The position numbers and the translations under genes are program-made. 18,163 nucleotides of DNA, from positions 1 through 18,163 of the forward strand of contig JAUUYW010000023.1 in the NCBI GenBank assembly GCA_030590265.1, given 5' to 3'. Position 1 is the stretch's first letter, and every line of letters begins with the position of its first letter. Shown here one piece after another: positions 1 through 8,377 of the stretch. Origin of the DNA: Candidatus Krumholzibacteriia bacterium (lineage in GTDB: Bacteria > Krumholzibacteriota > Krumholzibacteriia > LZORAL124-64-63). The notes beneath the pieces are model-generated. The model made no database searches. It worked only from the letters and a program-made list of their open reading frames with translations, and had not been told where the DNA came from.

Positions 1-1073
1 GCCACCAGGATGGGATTGTCAGGGTGACCGAACCAGGTATCGCCCCAATCCGGTGACCAGTAATATGCAATGCGGCCGCCCAGGGCGTAGTTCTGATTGG
101 AAACGGTCATCACCATGTGCACACCGTCGGCCCGAACATCACCAGTGCAATGGGCCTGCCACGCACCACGGAAATTGAACCCGTCCGGTGCAGGCAGTGT
201 CCACCTGTAGGCGGGGTTTTCCGGATCGGAAGGATCGAAAGTAGGCGTCTCATTCTTGATCCAATTCGTCTTGCCGTCCTCACTGTCGGCATAAGATATC
301 CGCCAGTTCCAGTACGAGCTGGGAGATCCATGCAGGCCACGATAGAACAGCCTCACCTTGCCGTGGGTACCGAGGTGGGGAACCCAAACGGGGGTCGGCT
401 CCGACAATCCTCCTTTGACGACGCCATTGTTGTTCCAGCCTCGCTCCCACCACAGCTCAGCTTCCAGGGCGTTATCATAGGTCTGCACAAAGGGCCTGCC
501 GATGGCAGGAAATGATTCGCTGCTTGCCACATGGATTGCTCCCTCGGACCCGGGCAGGCCGTCCCACTCCGGTCTCATTTGCCTGGTACCAGGCCTTACC
601 GCGTAATAAAGGAGATGTTCACCATTTATGGGATGCTGCAGATAACCTGGAGTATCTGTATGTTCCCAGGCAGGTCCAGGATACGGACCACCGGTCTGGA
701 CCAAGGGGGTGAATTTGATCTTGGTGATCGCATCATACCCAAGGGCCCAATCGGCCAATAGATCCTCTTCGTGGATCCGCTCCGTAAGGTACGTTTCGTG
801 GTAGCTATGATACAGCAGCTTGATCTTGTCATCCTGCAAGAAGATGAACTCCTCGCCCACGATACCGCCCCAATCGCCATAAAGATGGGTTTGATATGCT
901 GGGTTGTCGGGATGCGGAGCGGTGATGAATCCGATGGGGACAAATTGCGGCCATTCTCCGAGAGGACCTTCGGAACCATCTAGAAGAACTTCTGCACCTG
1001 AACAGATAGCAACAGCGCCGCCGAAACAGTGAAAGGCAGCAGCCAATATTATCAGAATGATGTGCTTGCTCAT
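1..1073 (-). CDS. Secreted beta-propeller (BNR/sialidase- or glycosidase-like) protein, C-terminus off the left edge
   Basis: The frame is open from an ATG at 1073 to the window edge, giving 357 complete codons; the stop lies outside. AAAGG seven bases before the ATG is a ribosome binding site. Residues 1-22 form a Sec signal peptide (short basic start, ILIILAAAF core, likely AVA cleavage). A Cys at 24 is not in a proper lipobox. The mature part is rich in Trp, Tyr, Gly and Asp. It carries a textbook Asp-box at about 340-347 (SPDWGDTW) and a related YADSEDGKTNW stretch at 261-271. Asp-boxes mark turns of beta-propeller blades in sialidases and other BNR-repeat or GH43-like proteins. By inference this is an exported carbohydrate-binding or carbohydrate-cleaving protein. 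Catalytic residues cannot be assigned. It is divergent from sodB. A C-terminal sorting domain may follow beyond the edge. Confidence 0.8.
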   Translation of the reverse strand, partial: MSKHIILIILAAAFHCFGGAVAICSGAEVLLDGSEGPLGEWPQFVPIGFITAPHPDNPAYQTHLYGDWGGIVGEEFIFLQDDKIKLLYHSYHETYLTERIHEEDLLADWALGYDAITKIKFTPLVQTGGPYPGPAWEHTDTPGYLQHPINGEHLLYYAVRPGTRQMRPEWDGLPGSEGAIHVASSESFPAIGRPFVQTYDNALEAELWWERGWNNNGVVKGGLSEPTPVWVPHLGTHGKVRLFYRGLHGSPSSYWNWRISYADSEDGKTNWIKNETPTFDPSDPENPAYRWTLPAPDGFNFRGAWQAHCTGDVRADGVHMVMTVSNQNYALGGRIAYYWSPDWGDTWFGHPDNPILV

Positions 1074-1225
1074 TGCCCGACCTTTGGTAGGGATGGTCTT
1101 TCTGGCGGATTGGCTAGTCAAGGGCATTGTCGATGAAACCTTGAAACCCCATTGTACATCAAAAACGGCCCTTGTGGGCTGAATATTAGCTCTGACAACC
1201 GGCTGAGCACCTTTCCGGTAATTGA

Positions 1226-1253
1226 TTGCCGTTCTAAAATTCAATGCTATGAT
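1226..1253 (+). promoter_or_regulatory. Predicted sigma70-type promoter of sodB
   Basis: A -35 TTGCCG (1226-1231) is followed after 16 bases by a -10 TATGAT (1248-1253), which is preceded by TGC, giving an extended -10. Transcription would start near 1260 and leave a leader of about 60 bases before the sodB ATG. No convincing Fur-type or other operator palindrome was recognised next to it. Confidence 0.5.
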
Positions 1254-1319
1254 ATAGGCCAGTGTATGGTAAACAATGCGGCTTTATGGCCGCAAATCTG
1301 CAAAAAAGGAGGCGCCATC

Positions 1320-1904
1320 ATGGCCCATGAACTTCCCCAACTAACTTTTGAGAAAAATGCCCTGGAGCCCCATATCTCGGCTGAAACACTCGAATACCAT
1401 TACGGCAAACACCATGCTGCCTACGTGGCCAACCTGAACAACCTCATCCCGGGCACCGAATTTGAAGCCTTGAGCCTTGAGGATATCATAAAAAAAGCTC
1501 CAGCCGGCGGCGTCTTCAACAACGCGGCCCAGATCTGGAACCATACCTTCTACTTCACCGGCCTGAGCCCCCAGGGTGGTGGCGAACCCACAGGTTCCCT
1601 GGCCAACGCCATCAACGATGCCTTCGGTTCTTTTGCCGAATTCAAGGATGCCTTCAGCAAGTCCGCCGCCACCAACTTCGGCAGTGGCTGGACCTGGCTG
1701 GTCAAGAAGTCCGACGGCAATCTGGCCATCGTCAACACAAGCAACGCCGGCACCGTGCTGACCACCGACGATACGCCTGTCCTGACCATCGACGTTTGGG
1801 AACACGCCTACTACGTGGACAAACGCAACGCCCGTCCGGCCTATATCGAGGCTTGGTGGAATGTGGTTAACTGGGAATTCGCCGCGGCCAACTTCGGCGG
1901 TTGA
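1320..1904 (+). CDS. sodB: Superoxide dismutase, iron type
   Basis: This 194-residue cytosolic enzyme dismutates superoxide to oxygen and peroxide. The start is the ATG at 1320, because AAGGAGG lies seven bases upstream and the protein then begins like other Fe-SODs (HELPQLTFEKNALEPHIS). The longer open frame back to 1152 has no such support. The four metal ligands are visible: His27 (EYHYGKHH), His75 (NNAAQIWNHTFY), and Asp158 and His162 (DVWEHAYY). Gln71 in AAQIWNH is the active-site Gln placement typical of iron rather than manganese enzymes. The length matches the family. It is a single-gene unit with its own promoter and a strong terminator, suggesting independent oxidative-stress control. 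Metal preference is inferred from sequence; cambialistic use cannot be excluded. Confidence 0.97.
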   Translation: MAHELPQLTFEKNALEPHISAETLEYHYGKHHAAYVANLNNLIPGTEFEALSLEDIIKKAPAGGVFNNAAQIWNHTFYFTGLSPQGGGEPTGSLANAINDAFGSFAEFKDAFSKSAATNFGSGWTWLVKKSDGNLAIVNTSNAGTVLTTDDTPVLTIDVWEHAYYVDKRNARPAYIEAWWNVVNWEFAAANFGG

Positions 1905-1946
1905 TTCTGGGTGATTTCTAGTTGATTTCCAGTCGATTTCTAGATG

Positions 1947-1980
1947 AACGGCGGCTTCCCGAAGGAGGCCGCCGTTTTTT
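1947..1980 (+). terminator. Rho-independent terminator of sodB
   Basis: A 13-base-pair GC-rich stem (1947-1959 with 1964-1976, one G-U pair) closes a CGAA loop. It runs directly into six T residues (1975-1980). It lies 42 bases after the sodB stop. Confidence 0.92.
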
Positions 1981-2055
1981 GTCTGGGCATCAGTCCTAAG
2001 ACCGTTTGCTGTGATCCACCGCTTTGAGAATTTTCAGATTCAAGACAATGAACCG

Positions 2056-2083
2056 AAAAAACTGGATGAACTTGTTGTTCATC
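2056..2083 (-). terminator. Probable rho-independent terminator of the SQR-like gene
   Basis: Read on the minus strand, GATGAAC (2083-2077) and GTTCATC (2071-2065) form a seven-pair stem around a five-base loop. CAG and six T (2061-2056) follow. It lies about 90 bases after the stop of the SQR-like gene. The stem is short and AT-rich, so this is a moderate call. Confidence 0.5.
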
Positions 2084-2170
2084 ATCGCCTTGTCTTTCTT
2101 CGTGATTTCCATTTCCCAACCTCTCGTATTTTCACCGGGCAATACCCGGAATGATTGCCTGATATTCGGC

Positions 2171-3607
2171 CTACTCAGGAATGATTTTCCAGCCGATACG
2201 ACCCTGAAGTTTGTGCATGAAGGTGGTATGGATCATGCGCTTCATCCAGGCCCCGGCCAATCCCATTTCCATGTGGGTCACAAACTGATCCCGTCCCTGC
2301 TCATTGGGGTACTTGCGGTTATCGGGCACCACCGGGTAAACCATGATCACGGCGGCGGAGCCATCCCACAAACTGTCGCCCATGGAGGCGATGCAGGCGG
2401 CGGCCATTTCCGTCATGCGCTCACTGTGCGTCATGCGGCCTTTTTTAACCAGATCCACAATGTTCAAAGCCACCACCCGGCCAATAATACCCGAGACCAT
2501 GCCCGTGCGTGGCGGAGCAGGACTCATGGGCACACCGTTGGGGTTCATGTGGGGACGGGAAATAGGGCCCGGAGGAGCAAAAGCAATACCCGCAGCAAAA
2601 ATGTTGGTGTAGTTGGGGTTCTGATAGACGGCGGGCCAGGCATCAGGGTTCTTTTCCAGATCTTCGTACTTCAATCCGTAAATACCATCCACAGTCACCA
2701 TGCCATTGACGGGATTGATAATTTTGTCAGCCACATCTTCACCGTCGGCACCCACAAATTTCAGGGGCTGGCCCATGAATTTTGGAATCAACATGGCGTA
2801 GTCGTAACCGGTGCTGCCGCTGTTGCCCTCCATGTCTTCCCAGTTGATGATGTCTTTTTCCACACTGGTGACACCCCGTCCTACTTGGGGAGTGATATCG
2901 TAGTCCTTGAAAACGGCGCCGATGAATTCACCGGCAGTGGTCATTTTCCCTTTGAAAGGAACACTCAGACCCCGGATGCCGAAATCTCCAACTTCAGGTT
3001 CGTTGGAAAGATATGTAAGCTCACATTTGTCCCGCACACCCCGCCGCACCAGATCCTTGTGCACATTGGTGATGTATTCCAGGGCCGCACCCTGGCAGGT
3101 GGCCGCGCCATGACCGGTGCCGATGACGATGCGTTGCCGTTCGCCCTTTTCCATGCGGGCCACCGACTCGAGATATTTTCCTTTGGCCTCCACCGCATGA
3201 GGCGGAGAACAGATGGACCAGGTATTGCCGGTGGCAGGGCCAAGGCCCGGCGTGGCTTCGAAATCCAATTTCGGACCCGTGGCAATGAGCAGGTAGTCAT
3301 AGTCGATTTGCACCGGTTCACTGGCACCGTTGGGTTCGGCAACCACATACTGCCCGTCGGGATGCACTTCGGTGGCTTTGCCGGCAATGAATTTGACATT
3401 GAATTTGTTGTAAACCGTTTGCAGATCAAACTGGGTTTTTTCCACATCCATCCGGTCGATGCCCACCCAAACCAGAGAAGGAATGTAGACAAATTTTTCA
3501 GACCGGTTGATCACCGTCACTTCATGATTTCGCCCCAGTTTGTCACCCAGGTAGAGAGCAGCTGTATGCCCTGCGAAACCCGCACCAATGACACAAATTT
3601 TTGCCAT
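2171..3607 (-). CDS. Sulfide:quinone oxidoreductase-like FAD flavoprotein
   Basis: This 478-residue protein of the SQR/FCSD flavoprotein family would oxidise sulfide and pass electrons to quinone at the membrane. The ATG at 3607 is chosen because AAGGAAGG lies eight bases upstream and the FAD motif then begins at residue 4 (ICVIGAGFAGHTAA). Family landmarks include YDYLLIATGPKLDF (about 103-116), Cys133 (WSICSPPHA), Cys171 (ATCQGAALEY), NPNYTNIFAAG (330-340) and a C-terminal part with ACIASMGDS and amphipathic segments that fit membrane attachment. Compared from memory with the Aquifex enzyme, the first two redox cysteines are kept. The third, just before QNP, is Val327. There are also extra segments around 286-326 and 347-362. 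It may be a divergent SQR type or a paralogue with another substrate. It stands alone, divergent from the metallo-beta-lactamase gene; no sulfur genes adjoin it. Confidence 0.8.
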   Translation of the reverse strand: MAKICVIGAGFAGHTAALYLGDKLGRNHEVTVINRSEKFVYIPSLVWVGIDRMDVEKTQFDLQTVYNKFNVKFIAGKATEVHPDGQYVVAEPNGASEPVQIDYDYLLIATGPKLDFEATPGLGPATGNTWSICSPPHAVEAKGKYLESVARMEKGERQRIVIGTGHGAATCQGAALEYITNVHKDLVRRGVRDKCELTYLSNEPEVGDFGIRGLSVPFKGKMTTAGEFIGAVFKDYDITPQVGRGVTSVEKDIINWEDMEGNSGSTGYDYAMLIPKFMGQPLKFVGADGEDVADKIINPVNGMVTVDGIYGLKYEDLEKNPDAWPAVYQNPNYTNIFAAGIAFAPPGPISRPHMNPNGVPMSPAPPRTGMVSGIIGRVVALNIVDLVKKGRMTHSERMTEMAAACIASMGDSLWDGSAAVIMVYPVVPDNRKYPNEQGRDQFVTHMEMGLAGAWMKRMIHTTFMHKLQGRIGWKIIPE

Positions 3608-3802
3608 GGTTTGCACCTTCCTTTGGAACCCCATTGAGCTCTTTTTCGAAGCCCAAAACAACACATCACACACAGCTTCATCGAAGTCTCAATAACTTCA
3701 TTGCCAACTTTATGACTAACTAAGCTGTCAATTGCTTTCGAATATAACTACCACAAAATCACTCTGATTTCACTATAAAATTACTGGAGCCTGCAACCAG
3801 CC

Positions 3803-3832
3803 CTGTCATTATGGTGTATTTTTTGTTATAAT
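3803..3832 (+). promoter_or_regulatory. Predicted sigma70-type promoter of the secreted hydrolase gene
   Basis: A perfect -10 TATAAT (3827-3832) has a -35-like CTGTCA (3803-3808) 18 bases upstream. The expected start near 3839 leaves a leader of about 35 bases. It sits in the AT-rich divergent spacer 3608-3874. No equally good promoter was found there for the minus-strand SQR-like gene. Confidence 0.5.
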
Positions 3833-3874
3833 ATCAGAAGAAGCAATCATTGGACCCAAACGGATGGTATTTCC

Positions 3875-5131
3875 ATGCACTCTGCGCCCTCCCGCGTAGC
3901 TCGGTTTGTGCTCTGCACGGCCTTATTCCTCATCGCGACAACCTTTGTCGGATCCAATGTCTATGCTGATGGTGATTTGATCATCACGGTGATCGACGTG
4001 GGCCAGGGTGACTCCACCTTGATCCAGTCTCCCAGCGGCCAGACTCTCCTCTTTGATGGCGGCAAGGACGGGCGGGGTAATTCCATCATCGTGCCATTCC
4101 TGCAATCAGTGGGGGTTGATACTCTCGACTCCATGGTGGCCAGCCACTACCACGCCGATCATATCGGTGGTCTCGATGAAGTCATCCAGCAAATTCCCGT
4201 GCGCGAAGCCGTGCTCGATCGTGGCTGGAGTTACACCACCATCACCTATAACAACTACGCCAACGCAGTGGCCGCCCAACGGCAAACTCTCACACCGAAT
4301 CAAGTCATCAACCTGGGCGAAGGTGTGACCGTGACCTGCATCGCCCTCAACAGCAACGACCAGCTTCCATCCCCCTACAACAACAGTTCCCGGGAAAATG
4401 AATACGACGTTTGTCTTCTGGTTGAGTACGGCGGCTTCGATTATTTTCAGGCTGGCGACCTGACCGGAGGCAACGGAAGCAGTTCCGAAGATATCGAATC
4501 CAGTGTCGCTCCCCTGGCCGGGGACCTGGACGTGTACCATGTGAACCATCACGGCAGTTACACCAGCAGCAACCCCACGTTCCTGCAAGAAGTGCAGGCT
4601 GAAGTCTCGGTGATTTCGGTTGGCGCCAACGGCTATGGACATCCTCACCAGGTGGTTCTCGATCGTCTGGTTCAATACGGCAGTTTCGTTTACCAGACCG
4701 AAGAAGGTGATGGCGGTACCTTGAGCAGCCAGGATTTGCGCGTGGTCGATGGACACGTCACCATCATCACCGACGGCCAGGCCACCTACACCGTTGCGGG
4801 CGATCAATGGGCCATCGACGAGGACAACCTCAGTGATACCGGCGCAACCCCGGTTGTTGCTTTTCAAATTCTTGGCAACCACCCCAACCCATTCAATCCG
4901 GCTACGGAAATCAGTTTTTCCAACAGCCAGGCCGGTGAGGCCCGGTTGGCCATTTATGATGTGAAGGGACGTCTGGTTTATTCCAGTGGCTTCGAGGCTG
5001 TGGAGGGTTTGAACACGGTGCAATGGCGTGGACAGAATAATATGGGTGCAGCGGCACCCGGTGGGGTTTATCTTTATCTTCTGGAAGCCCCAGGCGGGCG
5101 CGGTTCCGGCCGCATGATCATGTTGAAATAA
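3875..5131 (+). CDS. Secreted ComEC/Rec2-type metallo-beta-lactamase hydrolase with C-terminal sorting domain
   Basis: This 418-residue protein starts with a Sec signal peptide (basic SRVAR, hydrophobic 11-26, VYA cleavage near 31). Residues 35-310 are a metallo-beta-lactamase fold like the C-terminal hydrolase domain of ComEC: VIDVGQGDSTLI (39-50), FDGG (60-63), the metal motif SHYHADHIGG with His91, His93, Asp95 and His96, then FQAGD and VNHHGSYTSS. Residues 332-418 are a FlgD-like sorting domain opening with NHPNPFNPATEISF and ending GRMIMLK, which implies export across the outer membrane. By family, a nuclease or phosphodiesterase outside the cell is plausible; the substrate is not shown. 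The ATG has only a weak GGATGG ribosome site. The gene converges on the flavin reductase, with 15 bases between stops. The last 44 bases recur near 12 kb. Confidence 0.88.
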   Translation: MHSAPSRVARFVLCTALFLIATTFVGSNVYADGDLIITVIDVGQGDSTLIQSPSGQTLLFDGGKDGRGNSIIVPFLQSVGVDTLDSMVASHYHADHIGGLDEVIQQIPVREAVLDRGWSYTTITYNNYANAVAAQRQTLTPNQVINLGEGVTVTCIALNSNDQLPSPYNNSSRENEYDVCLLVEYGGFDYFQAGDLTGGNGSSSEDIESSVAPLAGDLDVYHVNHHGSYTSSNPTFLQEVQAEVSVISVGANGYGHPHQVVLDRLVQYGSFVYQTEEGDGGTLSSQDLRVVDGHVTIITDGQATYTVAGDQWAIDEDNLSDTGATPVVAFQILGNHPNPFNPATEISFSNSQAGEARLAIYDVKGRLVYSSGFEAVEGLNTVQWRGQNNMGAAAPGGVYLYLLEAPGGRGSGRMIMLK

Positions 5132-5133
5132 CA
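5090..5133 (+). repeat. Direct repeat, left copy (3' end of the hydrolase gene)
   Basis: These 44 bases encode the last residues of the sorting domain plus the stop. They are identical to 11983-12026 in the same orientation. Similarity continues upstream without gaps at an offset of 6893: 5066-5133 differs from 11959-12026 at three positions, then falls to about 73 percent by hand count over 4981-5040. The two copies bracket the seven-gene minus-strand operon. Confidence 0.95.
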
Positions 5134-5146
5134 GTTTTAGACTTCA

Positions 5147-7003
5147 CTAAATATCACGGCAGGTGAGGTAGGCATCCGCGATGGCGTCTTGGGCGTTGCC
5201 TACCTGCTTTGCATCACCGACCAACCAGACCGGCACTCCCCCGTCCAATTCGTGGGCCAGGTCATCGACACTTGCCATCCCCGTGGAGACAACGATCAGA
5301 TTGATATTTTCAAATACAACCGGCTGTTCATTGCGCCAGGCGTAGACTGTCCGTCCTTCCACCCGCTGAACATGAGTGCGGTCACTGAACCTGACCCCGC
5401 TGTCCTTCATAATCTTGAGGGACAACTTCTTGGCGATCAACTCCATGTCCTCTCCGAAATCGGTAGTACGCTTAACGATGGTGACCCTGTTGCCACGCGG
5501 AATGAGCGCCGTGGCTATATCCACTCCGATCAATCCACCCCCGATGATGAGGACATTCTGATCCCGGGGCAGTTCCTCATCAGCCAGAATGTCAGCCAAA
5601 CGATATTCCTCCAGGCCGGGTATCGGTGGAACCCGGGGTCGCGAACCGGTTGCCACAACTACCGCATCGTAGCCAAGGACATCGGAGGCCACAGCACGCT
5701 TGTCGATAAGACGGATGTCTCTTAGCTCAAGTTCTTCGAGAAAGAAGGGAACAAGCCGCTCCATGGAATGCTTGTGTGGGGTCAACGGCGCGAGATTGAA
5801 CTGACCACCCAGTCTTTCAGTTTCGAAGAGATCAACCTTATGACCCCGATCGTTCAGGGTGATCGACGCCTGCATCCCTGCCAATCCGCCTCCGACAACC
5901 GCTACCCTGCGCCTGGTTTTGGCAGATTTGACAATCACCAGTTCGTGACCAACCTCGGGATTGACCAGGCATTGCAATCCGCGGCCAGATTTGACACCCC
6001 CGAGACAACCCTCGGCGCAGGCCAAGCACGGTCGCACTGGTCCTTCAAGCTGGCCCAACACCTTGCCCACGAAATCAGGATCCGCTACAAGGGCTCGGCC
6101 CACGGCCAGGAAACCGCCTGCGAATCGGTTCTCGAGTTGCCGTGCTGTGGCTATGTCGCTGATCCTCCCGACGGCCACGACTCTGACTCCCGTCTCGCGA
6201 TGGATGCGCTCGGCCATGTCCCATGTCTTCCCGACCGGGACGAACATATGTTGAAAAAACCAGGGAGGAGTGCTACACACCGTGCCAGCTGAGACGTGAA
6301 CCGCAGCTACATCACGTGATTTTAACTCGCGCGCAAGAGCCACGGACTCCTCAATCTCAATACCGCCTTTTATCATCTCCGCCCCGCTGACCCGCACCAA
6401 CAGTGGCAAATCCACTTCCTGTCGCACTGCATCCACCACCTGCAAGGGAAAACGGGATCTGCCTGTGAAATCTCCCCCAAAATCATCGTCACGATCGTTG
6501 ACCATGGGTGAAAGAAACTGGCCTAGCAGATACCCGTGGCCGAGTTGCAATTCCAGAGCGTCGAACCCCGAGTCTGCAGCAGTTCGCGCTGCAGCGACGA
6601 AGAGATCCACTACCTCCTCCATCTCGGGTTTCCCCATCCTCGTGGGTGGTTCACCACCCGTTTCACAGGCTCGATCCGTGGCTGAGAGAAATACGTTTCC
6701 GGGGATCTTCGGATTTGCCATACGGCCAGGGTGATTCAGATGGGCAATGGCCATCGCCCCGCCACCGTGGATCTCATCAGTCAGATTCCTGAGACCGGGA
6801 ATTTTGCTTTCGCCATCGATTCCCATCTGGGTGGGAAGCTCCCGCAATTCCGATGCGAGATAAAACGGTTCCGGAATCACCGCGCCAACATGTCGGGATC
6901 GTTTCCGGTAGTAAGCTAAGTGTCGCGGTGTGACCTCTCCGTTGCCACCACCATAGCCTGTCTTGATTGGAGCGAAGATATACGGGTTTCGAAGATCCAA
7001 CAT
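5147..7003 (-). CDS. NADH:flavin oxidoreductase / 2,4-dienoyl-CoA-reductase-like FMN, 4Fe-4S, FAD enzyme
   Basis: This 618-residue cytosolic redox enzyme is built like FadH and trimethylamine dehydrogenase. An old-yellow-enzyme TIM barrel (1-325) has APIKTGYGGG near the start and ELQLGHGYLLGQFLSP at 151-166. A 4Fe-4S site follows (Cys326, Cys329, Cys333, Cys345; spacing C-x2-C-x3-C-x11-C). Then come an FAD domain (VAVVGGGLAGMQA from 367) and an NAD(P)H domain (VLIIGGGLIG from 484). All cofactor sites look intact. The length is slightly under the roughly 670 usual for FadH. Such enzymes reduce activated C=C bonds; the substrate is not deducible. The start at 7003 has AAAGGAG seven bases upstream. 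It is the last gene of the seven-gene operon, 41 bases after the MFS gene, and converges on the secreted hydrolase gene. Confidence 0.9.
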   Translation of the reverse strand: MLDLRNPYIFAPIKTGYGGGNGEVTPRHLAYYRKRSRHVGAVIPEPFYLASELRELPTQMGIDGESKIPGLRNLTDEIHGGGAMAIAHLNHPGRMANPKIPGNVFLSATDRACETGGEPPTRMGKPEMEEVVDLFVAAARTAADSGFDALELQLGHGYLLGQFLSPMVNDRDDDFGGDFTGRSRFPLQVVDAVRQEVDLPLLVRVSGAEMIKGGIEIEESVALARELKSRDVAAVHVSAGTVCSTPPWFFQHMFVPVGKTWDMAERIHRETGVRVVAVGRISDIATARQLENRFAGGFLAVGRALVADPDFVGKVLGQLEGPVRPCLACAEGCLGGVKSGRGLQCLVNPEVGHELVIVKSAKTRRRVAVVGGGLAGMQASITLNDRGHKVDLFETERLGGQFNLAPLTPHKHSMERLVPFFLEELELRDIRLIDKRAVASDVLGYDAVVVATGSRPRVPPIPGLEEYRLADILADEELPRDQNVLIIGGGLIGVDIATALIPRGNRVTIVKRTTDFGEDMELIAKKLSLKIMKDSGVRFSDRTHVQRVEGRTVYAWRNEQPVVFENINLIVVSTGMASVDDLAHELDGGVPVWLVGDAKQVGNAQDAIADAYLTCRDI

Positions 7004-7044
7004 GGTCGTCTCCTTTCGTGCCCGCTTCCACGGGCATTTTATCT

Positions 7045-8337
7045 TTACACCCTAGATTGGCCCCCGCTCTTCTGAGCATTCCCATCAGAATTCCTGATGC
7101 ACCTTAAGGTCAAGGAACAAACAAAACCGCCCGCCACCACCACCGCAGTTGCCAAAAAAGCCGCCTGAAATCCCCACAGGTCAACTACGAAACCTCCTGC
7201 GATGGGCAGGAGAAATGACATACCAGCCATGGTCCCAGCAATGCCGATATAGGCAGGCCGCAAGGTGACTGGGGCAATTTCCAGCAGGTAATTGCTGAAT
7301 CCGATTCCGGTACCACTTATCTGGGCACCTATAAGGGCAAACACCACTACCAGCAGTGTCGAGCCGGGGACATACGAGGTAATCAAGGTCAGCACTGGAA
7401 TCAACACGGCAACCAACCCAGTCAGCCTGATGACGATCCGATTGCCCACGCGGTCACTGAGTTCAGCCCAAATGACGTTGGACAAGATCGCCCCAGCCAC
7501 TTGCGCCCCCACCAGAAGCCCAATCATTTCGGTCGGCAAATGCAGCTCCCGTTGCCCGTACAGAACATAGAACGGCAGCGCAAAAGTTCCGAAACCTATG
7601 CCAAGGCGGCTCAACAGAAACCGGCAAAAATCACGGTCTTCTCTGATCAGTCGTAGAGATTGAAAAAGAAAGACGGACAGTTTCCGCGGTGATTCGAGGA
7701 TGTCGCCTTCGGGTTCCCGAACGCTGCTCAAAGCAACATAGGAAATCACGAGGAAGCCGAAGGAGAACAGAAACAGAACTCCGTAATTGTTGGGGAAAAC
7801 AAGTTCCGGATCACCCAACACACGCTTCACCACATAAGCTGATCCCAGGGCCAATACTCCACCCCATAGCTGGCGGTGGCCAAAAAACCTACCCCGCAAG
7901 GTGGCAGGCAGGGTCTTTCCCCAGAGATCGTTGAATGGTACCGCAGCCACTCCGCCGGCAAACGAGAAAATAAACAGAAGCACCAACAGAGCCATCAGAA
8001 CCAGAGTAGTGTCACCGTCCCGCCATAAAAAAACCAGGACCCCTAGAACACCCCAAGCTGCTGCTCTAACCCAGATTGCCACTAACAGAATAGGCTTCTT
8101 CCGACGAGCTCTTTCCAGCCGGTTTGCCACAAACAACATGGGCAACACACCTCCACCTTGTATCAAGGCTGAAAATACTCCAATCATGGTAAGCGATCCC
8201 GTGAAGTGACTCAGAAACACCGGCAGCACACTCGTGGGCTCGGAGAAAGCCATCCCCGCCCGGTAGAAAACACCATGCATCAAACCACAGACAAAGTTGA
8301 ACCTAACGTTGTCACCACCAGAGCCGTACAACCCCAT
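7045..8337 (-). CDS. MFS transporter, substrate unknown
   Basis: This inner-membrane protein of 430 residues has about a dozen hydrophobic segments and the short basic cytoplasmic loops of the major facilitator superfamily (NRLERARRKKPIL after the second helix, ELSDRVGNRIVIR in the matching position of the second half). The start at 8337 is preferred. AAAGGA lies six bases upstream, the resulting gap to the upstream stop is 40 bases, and the extra 43 residues of the longest frame overlap the radical SAM gene and are not membrane-like. It lies between the radical SAM and flavin reductase genes in one operon. It might import a substrate or export a product of those enzymes, but nothing in the sequence names it. 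Confidence 0.88.
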   Translation of the reverse strand: MGLYGSGGDNVRFNFVCGLMHGVFYRAGMAFSEPTSVLPVFLSHFTGSLTMIGVFSALIQGGGVLPMLFVANRLERARRKKPILLVAIWVRAAAWGVLGVLVFLWRDGDTTLVLMALLVLLFIFSFAGGVAAVPFNDLWGKTLPATLRGRFFGHRQLWGGVLALGSAYVVKRVLGDPELVFPNNYGVLFLFSFGFLVISYVALSSVREPEGDILESPRKLSVFLFQSLRLIREDRDFCRFLLSRLGIGFGTFALPFYVLYGQRELHLPTEMIGLLVGAQVAGAILSNVIWAELSDRVGNRIVIRLTGLVAVLIPVLTLITSYVPGSTLLVVVFALIGAQISGTGIGFSNYLLEIAPVTLRPAYIGIAGTMAGMSFLLPIAGGFVVDLWGFQAAFLATAVVVAGGFVCSLTLRCIRNSDGNAQKSGGQSRV

Positions 8338-8377
8338 GCCATTTCCTTTCCCATTCCGCCAAAAGCTCTCGAACTTT

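Noticed and set aside
2135..2149. CCGGG/CCCGG hairpin after the SQR-like gene
   Set aside because: Only five pairs and no T-tract on the minus strand. The hairpin at 2056-2083 is the better terminator.
2024..3637. A 537-codon open frame on the plus strand
   Set aside because: Antisense to the SQR-like gene. The His-rich translation is the usual reflection of a coding strand; there are no domains or ribosome site.
3703..3731. Perfect TTGACA on the minus strand upstream of the SQR-like gene
   Set aside because: At the proper distance the -10 position reads GTTGGC, so a sigma70-type promoter is not supported.
4106..5023. A 305-codon open frame on the minus strand
   Set aside because: Antisense to the secreted metallo-beta-lactamase gene, whose signal peptide, metal motif and sorting domain are unambiguous.
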